Position numbers and translations under genes: made by a program. A DNA stretch of 45,266 nt. It comes from a virus. The stretch is taken from positions 1-45,266 of IMG/VR virus record IMGVR_UViG_3300046457_000247; one strand, given 5' to 3'. Positions 17,582 to 25,448 of the stretch are shown here, in pieces; position 1 is the stretch's first letter; each line of letters starts with the position of its first letter. The notes below the pieces were generated by a model, which saw only the letters and a list, made by a program, of their open reading frames with translations, had not been told where the DNA came from and did not search any database.

Positions 17582-18105
17582 TTTTTTAGATCGGACACCA
17601 TCTCCGGCTCTTTTTCAGCCTCGGTGCTGATGTGCTGGACCTGCTCGGAGACCCACTCGCGGAACACGTCGTTGCGGGTCAGCAGGTCGGTGGCGCTGGC
17701 GAAGCTGTAGTCCACGGCCTTGCCGCCGATCACGACGCCGGTCCACTGGGTGATGTGCGCAGCCAGAAAGGCGCTCATCATGGCAATGTACTCATCGCCA
17801 TTCTTGAAGTGGTCCATTCGCTTGGGCTGGACGGCCTCGGCGACCGGAGCCGGTGCCGGGGTGCCCTCGGCCTCGGCGGTCTCGCAGTCGGTCAGGTACT
17901 TCTCGTGGTGGGCGGCGGCGACGGCGTACTCGAAGTTGGCGCGGAAATAGGTTTCGAGGCGTGCCAGCTTGTCGAAATCGTACTTCCGGCCAAGGGTGGC
18001 CCAAACATTCTCGTGCATGCGGGGGAGAATGCGAAAGACAATGCCGCTCTGGTGAGCGACTTCAACGGACGGGTCTTCGGCCTTAAAAATGCTATCGAAA
18101 TCCAT
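17566..18105 (-). CDS. Tail assembly chaperone (G-like)
   Basis: 179 residues, with GGAG five bases before the ATG. It lies between the tail tube gene and the tape measure, the standard position of the G chaperone. The sequence is helical and charged, with an alanine/proline-rich linker near residues 85-100. It ends DLKKSALT at TGA 17566-17568. Just before the end, codons CTA AAA AAA form a slippery site that feeds the overlapping -1 frame (17261-17581). A late promoter motif at 18153-18160 and a terminator-like hairpin lie directly upstream. Confidence 0.8.
   Translation of the reverse strand: MDFDSIFKAEDPSVEVAHQSGIVFRILPRMHENVWATLGRKYDFDKLARLETYFRANFEYAVAAAHHEKYLTDCETAEAEGTPAPAPVAEAVQPKRMDHFKNGDEYIAMMSAFLAAHITQWTGVVIGGKAVDYSFASATDLLTRNDVFREWVSEQVQHISTEAEKEPEMVSDLKKSALT
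17580..17587 (-). promoter_or_regulatory. Programmed -1 frameshift site, A-AAA-AAA
   Basis: Eight consecutive A on the coding strand, read CTA AAA AAA AGT in the zero frame. The heptamer A AAA AAA allows both tRNAs to re-pair after a -1 slip. The -1 frame is then open for 106 codons, while the zero frame stops four codons later. Confidence 0.8.
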
Positions 18106-18120
18106 GGTATCTCCGGAAAT

Positions 18121-18149
18121 GAAAGAAGGGCGAACCCAAAGGCTCGCCC
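18121..18149 (-). terminator. Terminator-like hairpin after the tail tube gene
   Basis: On the minus strand, GGGCGA pairs with TCGCCC (18144-18149 with 18128-18133), followed by TTCTTTC. The U-run is imperfect. The promoter motif at 18153-18160 directly abuts it, so a start about six bases downstream would fall within the first arm. Confidence 0.5.
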
Positions 18150-18152
18150 TCC

Positions 18153-18160
18153 TATTTATT
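18153..18160 (-). promoter_or_regulatory. Late promoter motif AATAAATA before the chaperone gene
   Basis: The complement reads AATAAATA, 48 bases before the chaperone ATG and immediately ahead of a hairpin. Confidence 0.6.
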
Positions 18161-18180
18161 AAGTCCGGTGTTAACCGTTG

Positions 18181-19119
18181 TTACGCGCTGCGCTCGACCG
18201 TCAGAGTCTTCGAGTCCGTGCCCCCGAGCGTTCCTTGGAAGCCGATCTCCAAAACAACGTCTTGGTCCAATCCGCCAGCATTGCGGGTCCGGCTGGTCAG
18301 GATCAGGTTCTCGAAGGTGAACTTGTACCAAGCGCCATTCACGTCCGGGATTTTGATCGCCAGCTTAATTGGTGCACCATTTTTGTAGGCTGTGTTAATG
18401 GAATTGGTGCCGCTAAAGTAAGCCTGAAGAGTTCCGGTCAGGTTCGAGCGACCCATGCCAATACCGGCAAGATTAGCCGACCCGATTTGACGTTGTTCCC
18501 TTGCATTATTTTCGAGGGAGAACTGGAAATTCACGAGACCGCCAGTATAGGCCACGCCGTTTACTTCCAGAACCACGTCGTCATCGACGGCGGTCATGAA
18601 CGGATTGGTGCTGGCCGGAGTGACGCTCGACATGATCGTGGTGGCGGCATCGGCGAAGCTGCGGGCCATCAGACCGAAGGTCGCGGTGACCATCTGGCCG
18701 GTTGCCATCGAGACCGACAGGTTGGTGATCTCAGCGCCCCGGTAGATTTCGCACTGATCCCCGGTTGCGTCCGGGAAGATTTTTTCAACCGTCCACGAGG
18801 TGCGGTTAACACCGTTCTGGAGCTTGTCGCCGACCCAAAGTCCCTGAAGGGCCGAAGCAAGTAGAGCTTCAATAATCGGAGCCTTCTTAAGCTCGATATT
18901 CAAATCACCAGCGTTCGTGAAGCCAACAGTCGTGGCTCCGGGGACCTGACGATCCGAACGGAAGGAGTTCGAAGTAATGGTCTGGCGGGCGTTGTTCAGG
19001 CTCTCACCAGTAATCTCAAGTTCCGAACCAACCGGCGTTGCGGGGGTAACGCCCGGCGTGACTTCCGCAACAAGGCGAATGCCGGTACGAGAACTATCAC
19101 TTGTTGCGACGAATGCCAC
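18181..19119 (-). CDS. Major tail (tube) protein
   Basis: 312 residues from a GTG at 19119, chosen because GGAGG stands eight bases before it; a TTG five codons earlier overlaps that site. The early region, TGIRLVAEVTPGVTPATPVGSELEITGESLN followed by SNSFRSDRQVPGATTVGF and GDLNIEL, is the hallmark of the siphophage tail tube family (Phage_tube_2). A second part with FSLENNAREQRQIGS follows. It polymerises into the non-contractile tail tube. It lies after the tail-terminator-type genes and before the chaperones. The SNSFRSDRQ motif is split here only for description. Confidence 0.85.
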   Translation of the reverse strand: MAFVATSDSSRTGIRLVAEVTPGVTPATPVGSELEITGESLNNARQTITSNSFRSDRQVPGATTVGFTNAGDLNIELKKAPIIEALLASALQGLWVGDKLQNGVNRTSWTVEKIFPDATGDQCEIYRGAEITNLSVSMATGQMVTATFGLMARSFADAATTIMSSVTPASTNPFMTAVDDDVVLEVNGVAYTGGLVNFQFSLENNAREQRQIGSANLAGIGMGRSNLTGTLQAYFSGTNSINTAYKNGAPIKLAIKIPDVNGAWYKFTFENLILTSRTRNAGGLDQDVVLEIGFQGTLGGTDSKTLTVERSA

Positions 19120-19146
19120 TTTATATTCCTCCAAGAATGACTTTTG

Positions 19147-19154
19147 TATTTATC
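19147..19154 (-). promoter_or_regulatory. Late promoter motif GATAAATA before the tail tube gene
   Basis: The complement reads GATAAATA. The TAA stop of the preceding gene is inside the motif. The tail tube GTG lies 28 bases downstream. A strong separate promoter for the abundant tube protein would make sense. Confidence 0.65.
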
Positions 19155-19560
19155 GGCGGTCGATGAAATAGTCGGTAATGACGTTTACTTGGACAAACTG
19201 CTGTCCATTTGGCTGTCCAAGGTCGGCCGGGTAACCGGCGCGGAACTGGATGCTCCAGTCATCGCCGCGCAGAGCGACGTACTGGAAGGCGTTGATCGCC
19301 TTGTCGGTCAGTTCATCGAGGCGCTTGGTGCCGATGCCGGGCTTGACGAAAAGCTGGACGATCACGACGCCGACCGTGCGGGTGGTCGGCTGGCCCGCCA
19401 TCGACGCCTGCTGGCTTTCGGCGTGGCGGATGCTGATCCGGGCGAATTCGGTGAGCTTGCTGGGATCGACCGCCTGATTGTCGTAAAACAGCGGGGTGGT
19501 CTTGTTCCAAGCAGTGGTGAAATGGGTGTGGACCGCGTTGCGGACTTCGAGAAAGCTCAT
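19150..19560 (-). CDS. Tail terminator / tail completion protein (probable)
   Basis: 136 residues from ATG 19560, which overlaps the TGA of the preceding gene (TGATG). The sequence begins MSFLEVRNAVHTHFTTAWN, runs through FARISIRHAESQQ and VGVVIVQLFVKPGIGT, and includes RLDELTDKAINAFQ. This beta-alpha layout (DUF4128/gpU-like) is typical of the protein that caps the tail tube and joins it to the head. Its position immediately before the tail tube gene supports this. The stop codon is part of the late promoter motif. Confidence 0.7.
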   Translation of the reverse strand: MSFLEVRNAVHTHFTTAWNKTTPLFYDNQAVDPSKLTEFARISIRHAESQQASMAGQPTTRTVGVVIVQLFVKPGIGTKRLDELTDKAINAFQYVALRGDDWSIQFRAGYPADLGQPNGQQFVQVNVITDYFIDRR

Positions 19561-19877
19561 CACGGCCCTCGCTTGATGTATTTTTTGGTGTTTTTGGTGC
19601 TGACGGCGGCGATGGCCGCTGCAACCATGCCGCGTGGGCTCATGATCGGGGTGCCGTACTCCACGTAGTCGTGATACGGCACGTCGTTATTGAGAGTTGC
19701 CTTGTCGCCCGGCTTCTGCGCGTAGGTCAGGTAATAGCCGCGCTGGAGCGTCCCGGTTTGCACGGGGACCAGTTCCTTGACCTTCTTGAGCAGCTTGTCG
19801 GCCACCTTATTGCAGAGATCGACCGAGGCGGTCTTGCGGAGGCGCTGGATCGTCGCCTTGACACCGATCAGGGGCAT
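19560..19877 (-). CDS. HK97 gp10-like tail completion protein (probable)
   Basis: 105 residues. The layout, a basic N-terminal helix, VKELVPVQTGTLQRGYYL, then NNDVPYHDYVEYGT and a final alanine-rich helix, is that of the gp10/minor-capsid type head-tail family (P-V-x-TG-x-L-x-x-x and Y-x-x-YVEYGT). These proteins help attach tails to heads. The start overlaps the stop of the upstream gene (TGATG), as does its own stop with the next start, so the four connector genes are translationally coupled. Confidence 0.7.
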   Translation of the reverse strand: MPLIGVKATIQRLRKTASVDLCNKVADKLLKKVKELVPVQTGTLQRGYYLTYAQKPGDKATLNNDVPYHDYVEYGTPIMSPRGMVAAAIAAVSTKNTKKYIKRGP

Positions 19878-20257
19878 CAGACCCTCCGCAGGCGCAGATC
19901 GAACATCGCCTTGGCCGGATCGACGTTGACGGCGGTGACGACGTAGCGGAAGCCGTCGAGCAGGATCGTGTCGTTCGGCGACGGCGCGAAGCTGAGGCCG
20001 GTGGTCGGCAGCAGGCAGCGCAGATGGCCCTCGCGCAGGTCGGCCATGGTGGTGGCCTGATCCGGGGTGGCGCTGGCGCTGACGCTGAGGAAGATGGCGG
20101 TGATCGGCGCGGTGACGACGGCGACGCCGTGCTCGCCCGTGGCCGGGTTGAAGCTGCCCGCCTTGTTCATCTGATAGAGGGCGTTCTTGGCGACATCGCC
20201 GAAGGTGTTTTTCACCATGCGGCTCGCCAGATTTTGAAAGGTTTCCTTCAGGCCCAT
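19877..20257 (-). CDS. Head-tail joining protein (probable)
   Basis: 126 residues. It starts MGLKETFQNLASRMVKNTFGDVA and contains TAIFLSVSASATPDQATTM and NDTILLDGFRYVVTAVNVDPA, where a VTAVN...A-YDLRLRR-like strand closes the protein. This is the shape of the head-closure family between the connector adaptor and the gp10-like protein in HK97-type phages. Identification is mainly by gene order. It begins one base after the upstream stop. Confidence 0.6.
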   Translation of the reverse strand: MGLKETFQNLASRMVKNTFGDVAKNALYQMNKAGSFNPATGEHGVAVVTAPITAIFLSVSASATPDQATTMADLREGHLRCLLPTTGLSFAPSPNDTILLDGFRYVVTAVNVDPAKAMFDLRLRRV

Positions 20258-20258
20258 G

Positions 20259-20771
20259 TCAGGCCCTCACGATCCTGACCTGACCATTGGCACGACCGCG
20301 CAGGATCGGAGCCAGCAGGAGATCGACTTTTCTGTTCAGCGACGGACTGGTGGTCGTTGCACCAAAATATTCTTTTTCTTCTTCCATCGTGTCGAGCTTG
20401 ACCCGAACTTTCTTAAGCTGGGTGTCGGCGCTGGCGTTCTGCACCAGTGCGGCGCTGCCGTTCTTCAAATACTGGTAAGCCAGTTCGAACACGGCCTTCT
20501 TCAGTTCAGACGGAATGCCGCTGCGGGTAAAGCCGTTGCGGTCGGTGAACGAAACGCGCGGGAACAGAAGGCTTTGGGTGGCGGTCAGCGGGGTGCCGAG
20601 GAAGCGGGCACCGTAGAGCAGATCGACGCTCTGCGTCGCGTTCAGCAGGGCGGGCTCAGAGTCATACCAGTCGAACACACCGAGCATGGCAAAGTAATCG
20701 CTGGCCTCTTCGAGACTAACGTACGAATTGGCACCAACTACACCAGTGCCCGTTTCAAGAATGATCGCCAT
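20259..20771 (-). CDS. Head-tail connector adaptor protein (probable)
   Basis: 170 residues. It begins MAIILETGTGVVGANSYVSLEEASDYFA and continues with the LLNATQSVDLL, QSLLFPRVSF and IPSELKKAVFELAYQYL segments. This combination is typical of the gp6/DnaT-like adaptor proteins that bind the portal ring and lead to the tail. It is the first gene after the capsid gene. No TAAATA motif was found before it; a hairpin at 20811-20835 separates it from the capsid gene, so it may depend on read-through. Confidence 0.7.
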   Translation of the reverse strand: MAIILETGTGVVGANSYVSLEEASDYFAMLGVFDWYDSEPALLNATQSVDLLYGARFLGTPLTATQSLLFPRVSFTDRNGFTRSGIPSELKKAVFELAYQYLKNGSAALVQNASADTQLKKVRVKLDTMEEEKEYFGATTTSPSLNRKVDLLLAPILRGRANGQVRIVRA

Positions 20772-20810
20772 CGCGCAATGTCCTCAACCAAAATCACATC
20801 AAAATACAAG

Positions 20811-20835
20811 TAGAACAGGGGCCTTTCGGCCCCTG
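20811..20835 (-). terminator. GC-rich hairpin after the capsid gene
   Basis: A perfect eight-base-pair stem (CAGGGGCC with GGCCCCTG, 20816-20835) and a GAAA loop on the minus strand, followed by TTCT. The U-run is short, so it may be a partial terminator that reduces connector expression relative to the capsid protein, or an mRNA-stabilising end. Confidence 0.6.
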
Positions 20836-20850
20836 CCCTTTTCGTAATCC

Positions 20851-21801
20851 TTAGATGTTGACCTTCAGGGCAAACATCGGGACGTTCTTGATGTCGGTGG
20901 TGCGGACCCACTTGGTGCCGTCCTTGAGGACGGAAGCGGCCGGGGACTGACCGTTCGCGCCAACGTCGCCGAGGAAGCTCAGACCCATGGGGTGGATCAC
21001 GAACGAACGACGGGTGTACAGGTTGACATCATCGGTGGCGGGCTTGTATTCAGTCGTGTTGCTGATCAGGTCGAGACCTTCAGCGAAACCAATCGAACCA
21101 GCGGCCAGACCATAGATGGTGGCAACGCCTTCGCCGTCGATCAGCGCTTCGTCCTCGATGATCGGCAGGCCGCGATAGACGCGGACAACGCCACCGGTCG
21201 AATTCGGGATATACTGAATTGCATCCTGACGCTCCATTTCGGCGACCACGAGCGGGTGGGCGGCGAGCAGGGCGACCTTGCCGCGAGCGGAAAGCAGCTT
21301 GTAAGAAGCGGTCAGGAAGTTGTTGAGCGAGAACTTGTCGGCACCGCCCGTGGCAGCAGTAACGTCAGTAACGACGCCAGCCATCGAGGACGAAGCGAAG
21401 ACGCCTTCCAGAACTTCCAAGGTGTGGGTCTGGAACTCGCGCTCCCAGTGAGCAGCCACGCGGCTGGCAATGTAACCAACCAAGTCTTCGCCAGTATAAG
21501 CCTGCGCCAGCAGGTTGACCGAGAAGGCATCGCCCTTGCTGTTGACTACAGCGTGCTGCACGCCGGAACCGATCTTCTTGGTTTCCAGAGCAGTGTTGTC
21601 GGCGAGGACTACCGGACGACCGGTCAGGTCAGTAACGAACGGGACCGTCAGCTTCGCGCCTTTGGTGATCGCCAGACCCGGAACGGTGCGGACTGCGCCG
21701 CTCTTGAACAGATTGGTTTCAATCGTGCTGTTTTCAGCAACGTAGCTGCCGAACGAAGTAGGCAGAACGAGATCGGCAAGCCGAGTAATGAGATTAGCCA
21801 T
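20851..21801 (-). CDS. Major capsid protein
   Basis: 316 residues, GGAG seven bases before the ATG. The sequence has the layout of HK97-fold coat proteins: KGAKLTVPFVTDLTG, then GVQHAVVNSKGDAFSVNLLAQAYTGEDLVG, an E-loop/spine helix region with ASRVAAHWEREFQTHTLEVLEGVF, and late strands including VVRVYRGLPIIEDEAL and SFVIHPMGLSFLGDVG. The V-Y-GLPI-DE-motif and the W-R-Q-L-L-GVF segment recur in siphophage coat proteins. It lies between the scaffold-like gene and the connector genes. Confidence 0.85.
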   Translation of the reverse strand: MANLITRLADLVLPTSFGSYVAENSTIETNLFKSGAVRTVPGLAITKGAKLTVPFVTDLTGRPVVLADNTALETKKIGSGVQHAVVNSKGDAFSVNLLAQAYTGEDLVGYIASRVAAHWEREFQTHTLEVLEGVFASSSMAGVVTDVTAATGGADKFSLNNFLTASYKLLSARGKVALLAAHPLVVAEMERQDAIQYIPNSTGGVVRVYRGLPIIEDEALIDGEGVATIYGLAAGSIGFAEGLDLISNTTEYKPATDDVNLYTRRSFVIHPMGLSFLGDVGANGQSPAASVLKDGTKWVRTTDIKNVPMFALKVNI

Positions 21802-21833
21802 GAAAGGACTCCATCAAATAAGTTGGGTATTAG

Positions 21834-21841
21834 AATTTATC
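21834..21841 (-). promoter_or_regulatory. Near-match late promoter motif GATAAATT before the capsid gene
   Basis: The complement reads GATAAATT, one base off the motif seen elsewhere, 33 bases before the capsid ATG. It is listed as a candidate only. Confidence 0.35.
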
Positions 21842-21874
21842 TTAGTCGTGGCAGCCCTTGGCTTACCTTCGTCT

Positions 21875-21889
21875 GACGGCCTAGCCGTC
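21875..21889. repeat. Hairpin with CGGCCTAGCCG core, capsid side of scaffold gene
   Basis: A perfect inverted repeat (GACGGC, CTA, GCCGTC) just after the scaffold-like stop. A closely related hairpin stands at 22633-22645 before the same gene. There is no U-run. Confidence 0.6.
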
Positions 21890-21890
21890 A

Positions 21891-22604
21891 TTACTTCACG
21901 CCAGCAGCAGCCTTAAGCTGAGCGGCGAGGCTCGGGTTAGTTCGTTCAATCTGAGCCTGTGACGACATGTTGAAGGTGTTGCCCTTCATCCACGGATTGC
22001 CAACATCGGCACCAGTTGTCTTCGTGCTGGGCTGCGCGCCGCTCAGGGGCTTGGCCTTGGAGCGGAATGCGCCAGCAAAATCTGCGTCGGATTTCATCTG
22101 GTTAACCAGATCACGAATGCCCTTGCCTTCCATCGGCAGACCATCGGTATCCAGAACCTCAACGCGGAAGTCGCCCTCGACTTCACTCACGCGAACGCGA
22201 GATTTGATGTGCGGCAGCAACAGCTTGGCGGAGCCTTCTTCGGCGGCGATGGCCGAAATAGCTTCCTTGTCTACGAGATTGGTGGTCAGCTTCGCCATCA
22301 GAGCCGCTTCGCGGGCTTCGCGCTGCTTCAGGGTTTCCCCGTGCTCGTTCTTGAGCTTACCAACCAATTTCTCAAATTCGCCGCGCTCGACAGCCTTCTG
22401 GTGCTCCAGTTCGGCCTGCTGCTGCTTGAGGGTCTTGTATTCTTCCACGTCCACTTCGTCGGCAATGCGCGCCTTCGAACCCAACGTCTTATTGGTCTGG
22501 ATCAGTTCCGCGTTCTTGGCCTTGAGGCCCGCAACCTGTTCCGAAACCATTCGTGCAATTTCCGCTTCGCGTGCGGACTCGTCGTTCCAGTCAATCGTCG
22601 TCAC
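21891..22604 (-). CDS. Scaffold-like protein
   Basis: 237 residues from a GTG at 22604. The N-terminal half is long, highly charged coiled coil (MVSEQVAGLKAKNAEL, LKQQQAELEHQKAVERGEF, KLKNEHGETLKQREAREA). The second half includes LLLPHIKSRVRVSEVEGDF and ends in a disordered region with GNPWMKGN-FNMSSQAQIERTNPSLA, which is typical of phage scaffold/gp20-like proteins that precede the capsid gene. It is expected to guide capsid assembly and then leave. Two matching hairpins flank it. Confidence 0.75.
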   Translation of the reverse strand: MTTIDWNDESAREAEIARMVSEQVAGLKAKNAELIQTNKTLGSKARIADEVDVEEYKTLKQQQAELEHQKAVERGEFEKLVGKLKNEHGETLKQREAREAALMAKLTTNLVDKEAISAIAAEEGSAKLLLPHIKSRVRVSEVEGDFRVEVLDTDGLPMEGKGIRDLVNQMKSDADFAGAFRSKAKPLSGAQPSTKTTGADVGNPWMKGNTFNMSSQAQIERTNPSLAAQLKAAAGVK

Positions 22605-22632
22605 AATAAATGCCCTTGGCTTTAATGTTGAA

Positions 22633-22645
22633 GCGGCCTAGCCGC
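22633..22645. repeat. Hairpin with CGGCCTAGCCG core, portal side of scaffold gene
   Basis: GCGGC, CTA, GCCGC; the counterpart of the hairpin at 21875-21889. It lies in the leader of the scaffold-like gene. Confidence 0.6.
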
Positions 22646-22650
22646 GTAGT

Positions 22651-22688
22651 AATGAAAAGGTGCACTGAGCCTGACTCGGTGCACCTTT
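22651..22688 (-). terminator. Terminator after the portal gene, overlapping a promoter
   Basis: On the minus strand, a ten-base-pair stem (AAAGGTGCAC with GTGCACCTTT, 22656-22688) with a further three pairs inside, followed by TCATT. It shares its first base with the TAAATA motif at 22688-22695. Confidence 0.75.
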
Positions 22689-22695
22689 ATTTAGC
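22688..22695 (-). promoter_or_regulatory. Late promoter motif GCTAAATA before the scaffold gene
   Basis: The complement reads GCTAAATA, directly after the portal stop codon. It runs straight into the terminator hairpin. Confidence 0.6.
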
Positions 22696-24081
22696 TTACT
22701 GTTCGGTGGGGGCTGCCGGAGCCGCCGTTACTGCCACCAGTGCTGCCTTGTCGGCGGCGGTGGCGGCGATCTCGGCGTCAATGGCGACATCCTCGGCGAT
22801 CAGGCCCCGGCGCTGGCACTCGTGGAGCAGGGTCGAGGACGACACCTCGCCAGCGGCCCGAAGCTGGAGCAGCAGCGGCACATCGACGGCGTTGTTGACG
22901 GTGCCAAAGTCCTTGCTGACGACGACGCTCGGCTCGGCGTCGATGCCGCCGACCACGGCCATCATGCGCAGGATGATCTCCAGAGCGTCCTGAAGGTTGA
23001 GCGCCATAGCCTGCAATGCTGCGTGGCTTTCGGCCGCCGTCACAGTCGTCTCGGTTGCAGTCACGTCGGCAGAACCGGTGGCGCGCGCGGTCATTTGAAA
23101 ACCGGCTTTTTCCATCTGTTCTTGCAGGTCCAAAAGGTCCTGCCTGCCAGCGGCAATAGCGGAGCCGTCAGAACCGACCCAGCGCAAGTCTTCGCCGGGT
23201 GCCAAGTCAAAGGCTGCCCCAGCGCCCAAGACCAGTTCATCACTGTTGTCTTCGTCGCGAGCAATGCTGGTCTTGACAAGAATGGGAATACGCGCAGTAC
23301 GAAGGGCTGTGCACTGCTCGGAGGTCGATTGGAAATGACGGAGATTGAGGCTTGCAAGATTAGCCAGCGGGCTCGTGGCAACGAAGCGGTCAACTTTATT
23401 GGCGTAGATTGCAACGAAGGGAATGAAGTCTAGGCCGGTCTCGCCGCTTTCAATCGGAACATCGATGCCACGCTCGTAGACATCATAGCGGCCGATGCTC
23501 AGGACCCGGACTCTCTCGACGTTCTTCTCGCCGAAGGCCCCGTCCGCAACGACGGTGTTCTCGCGGATGCGGACCTGTGTAAGCGTTCTGTTTTGGAACC
23601 TCCAGCCGATCACGTTGAGGGCCGGTACGTGGATCAGGTAGGGGCGGGTGCCTTCCAGACGGTCGTCCAGCAGGGTGCGCTGGTCGAACGGCTTGTCGCT
23701 CTTGGGGGCGTCGATCATCGCGAAGCTGACACCCATCGCCAGCGCATCCATAAACACCGGCCGGACCCACTGATCGAGGTGCGATCCTTCCAAATCGGCA
23801 TCCTCCAGCCACGGCTCCATGGCGGCGGGGACATCGCGGAAGTTCAGCGGCTTGCTGAGGACGCGGCCGACAGAGGCGCGCACCGTGCGGTCAAACTGGT
23901 TGAACAAGTAGCTTCGGGCGGTTCTTGCTATCCAAGACTGCTCGGACTCCGCTTCCTCGCGAACCAAGTATTGAGCGGCGGCTGCCTGCATTGCCGGAGT
24001 GCCGCCAAGTAAGTTGGAGATAAGCTGCCGTTCGGGCAACATCCTTAGATATGCAGCACATGGTGCAAATGCGTCGGTCAC
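22696..24081 (-). CDS. Portal protein (DUF4055 type)
   Basis: 461 residues from a GTG at 24081 (GAGGG seven bases upstream). Features of this portal family: LFNQFDRTVRASVGRVLSKPLNF near residue 65, a stem/crown region with GVSFAMIDAPKS, FIPFVAIYANKVDRF, LRHFQSTSEQCTALRTARIPI, and a C-terminal helix with TETTVTAAESHAALQAMALNLQDALE. The portal forms the dodecameric ring for DNA entry. It lies between the large terminase and the scaffold gene, and a late promoter motif lies 26 bases before it. The C-terminal alanine-rich tail is disordered. Confidence 0.85.
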   Translation of the reverse strand: MTDAFAPCAAYLRMLPERQLISNLLGGTPAMQAAAAQYLVREEAESEQSWIARTARSYLFNQFDRTVRASVGRVLSKPLNFRDVPAAMEPWLEDADLEGSHLDQWVRPVFMDALAMGVSFAMIDAPKSDKPFDQRTLLDDRLEGTRPYLIHVPALNVIGWRFQNRTLTQVRIRENTVVADGAFGEKNVERVRVLSIGRYDVYERGIDVPIESGETGLDFIPFVAIYANKVDRFVATSPLANLASLNLRHFQSTSEQCTALRTARIPILVKTSIARDEDNSDELVLGAGAAFDLAPGEDLRWVGSDGSAIAAGRQDLLDLQEQMEKAGFQMTARATGSADVTATETTVTAAESHAALQAMALNLQDALEIILRMMAVVGGIDAEPSVVVSKDFGTVNNAVDVPLLLQLRAAGEVSSSTLLHECQRRGLIAEDVAIDAEIAATAADKAALVAVTAAPAAPTEQ

Positions 24082-24106
24082 AATATAGCCCTCAAAATCA
24101 CTTTGC

Positions 24107-24114
24107 TATTTATT
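24107..24114 (-). promoter_or_regulatory. Late promoter motif AATAAATA before the portal gene
   Basis: The complement reads AATAAATA, in the 35-base gap between the large terminase stop and the portal GTG. Confidence 0.65.
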
Positions 24115-24116
24115 GG

Positions 24117-25448
24117 TCAGAGCCGTAGGCCCTTGCGTTTGAACTTGGTCTTCTGAATTGGGAAAGTCTGGCAGACAAGATAGCCAAAGGCGTCCGAGAA
24201 ATGGTCCAGTCCGCGACTTTTGTCCGGAGCCCCCGTAGTTGGGTTAAGCTCATGAAATGTTAAACTGCGCAGTAATTCTTTGCAGCGGGGGTGGATTTTT
24301 ACTCTGCGCCTCCCATCGGCCGACTGCAACAATACGTTGCAAGCGAGCACTCTGTCTGCAACGGGGGGATTTTTACGCGGGGCGAGGATTATAAACCCAG
24401 CCTGTCGCAGCAGTTCGATGTTGCTGCCCTGCGTCGAACCCGTCGTCATCTGGTTACCCGAGGCGTCCGGGCAAATATAGATGCGGCGGTTCGGCCAGTT
24501 ACGCTTGATGGCGTCGGCCATCATGTCAGTCGTAGCGTTCTTGAGCAAGAGTTCGGCAAAGATTTCCAAAGAGTTGCCGTCCCTACTCTTCTGCGCTATG
24601 ACTGCCGGGTAGTGGCCGGTGTTAAAGTCCATGCCGATGTAGAGTTCTTCACCCCGATCTTCGACTTCAGCATCGATGTGCGGGACTTGGTTTTCTTCTA
24701 TAGGTAGCGCAGGACGACTATCGAAGTTGTAGAAGACTTTATTCTCAATCTCGGCGTCGAAGGAGCAATGGAATTCCTGATCCACGACGTTCTTCGGCGT
24801 ATTGGCGAGGATGTCGGCCCACTCGTCCGGGTCCATCTCGCCGGTATCGAGCACGCCCTGTACGATTGTGGTCCAGCCCTTGTTGGTCGGATCGAGCCCT
24901 GCGCAATATTGGCGATAAAAGACACCCTGTGGCCCTTTAGGAGTACCCAGCATGAGTATCCAAGCCCGTCGCTGCCGGGTTGTGGGGGAAATGATCTTAT
25001 CCCATACCTCTTCCGAGATACCCTGACTTTCGTCAGTGACGATTCCGGAGTAGTGATTACCTCTTAAGCGCTCGGGTTCCTCTACCCCGGTCAGCTTGAG
25101 AACATTGCCGTTAGTAGTACACCTAACGGTCAGGTCGTTCGAATTGAACTGGATGATGCCAGCTTTGGTTAAGTCAGCGAGGAAGTATTTCAACCAGTCC
25201 CAGCAAATTCCCTTCGCATTCGAGACATTCTGTCCCACGAAAGCGAACGACAACGGCTCGCCTGTCGGAGAATTTGTAAAGACCAGAGCGAAGCATAGCC
25301 GTGCGAGAGCAAATAACGTCTTTCCCGCGCCCCGGTGGCACACGATTACCGAGCGTTTACCTAAAAGTGGAGCTATCCGCTGGGTCCAAGGTCTCGGGGT
25401 GTAAGGGATCGTGCAGTTGAGCACCCCTGTGTTAGCCTGTGCCGTCAT
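24117..25448 (-). CDS. terL: Large terminase subunit
   Basis: 443 residues. ATPase part: Walker A-like CHRGAGKT near residue 38, with the adjacent SVIV strand; a Walker B-like GIVTDES near residue 128; and a coupling region LMLGTPKGPQG near residue 168. Nuclease part: YIGMDFNTGHYPA near residue 272, ICPDASGNQ near residue 325 and DHFSDAFGYLV near residue 423, which supply the acidic residues of the RNase H-like nuclease. The protein packages DNA and cuts it at the portal. The ATG overlaps the preceding stop (ATGA), so it is coupled to three small genes upstream. The Walker B Glu is preceded by a Thr-Asp pair, as in many phage terminases. Confidence 0.92.
   Translation of the reverse strand: MTAQANTGVLNCTIPYTPRPWTQRIAPLLGKRSVIVCHRGAGKTLFALARLCFALVFTNSPTGEPLSFAFVGQNVSNAKGICWDWLKYFLADLTKAGIIQFNSNDLTVRCTTNGNVLKLTGVEEPERLRGNHYSGIVTDESQGISEEVWDKIISPTTRQRRAWILMLGTPKGPQGVFYRQYCAGLDPTNKGWTTIVQGVLDTGEMDPDEWADILANTPKNVVDQEFHCSFDAEIENKVFYNFDSRPALPIEENQVPHIDAEVEDRGEELYIGMDFNTGHYPAVIAQKSRDGNSLEIFAELLLKNATTDMMADAIKRNWPNRRIYICPDASGNQMTTGSTQGSNIELLRQAGFIILAPRKNPPVADRVLACNVLLQSADGRRRVKIHPRCKELLRSLTFHELNPTTGAPDKSRGLDHFSDAFGYLVCQTFPIQKTKFKRKGLRL

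Noticed and set aside
22609-22616. AATAAATG on the plus strand as a late promoter
   Set aside because: It is a near match with the last base wrong, and no plus-strand gene follows it.
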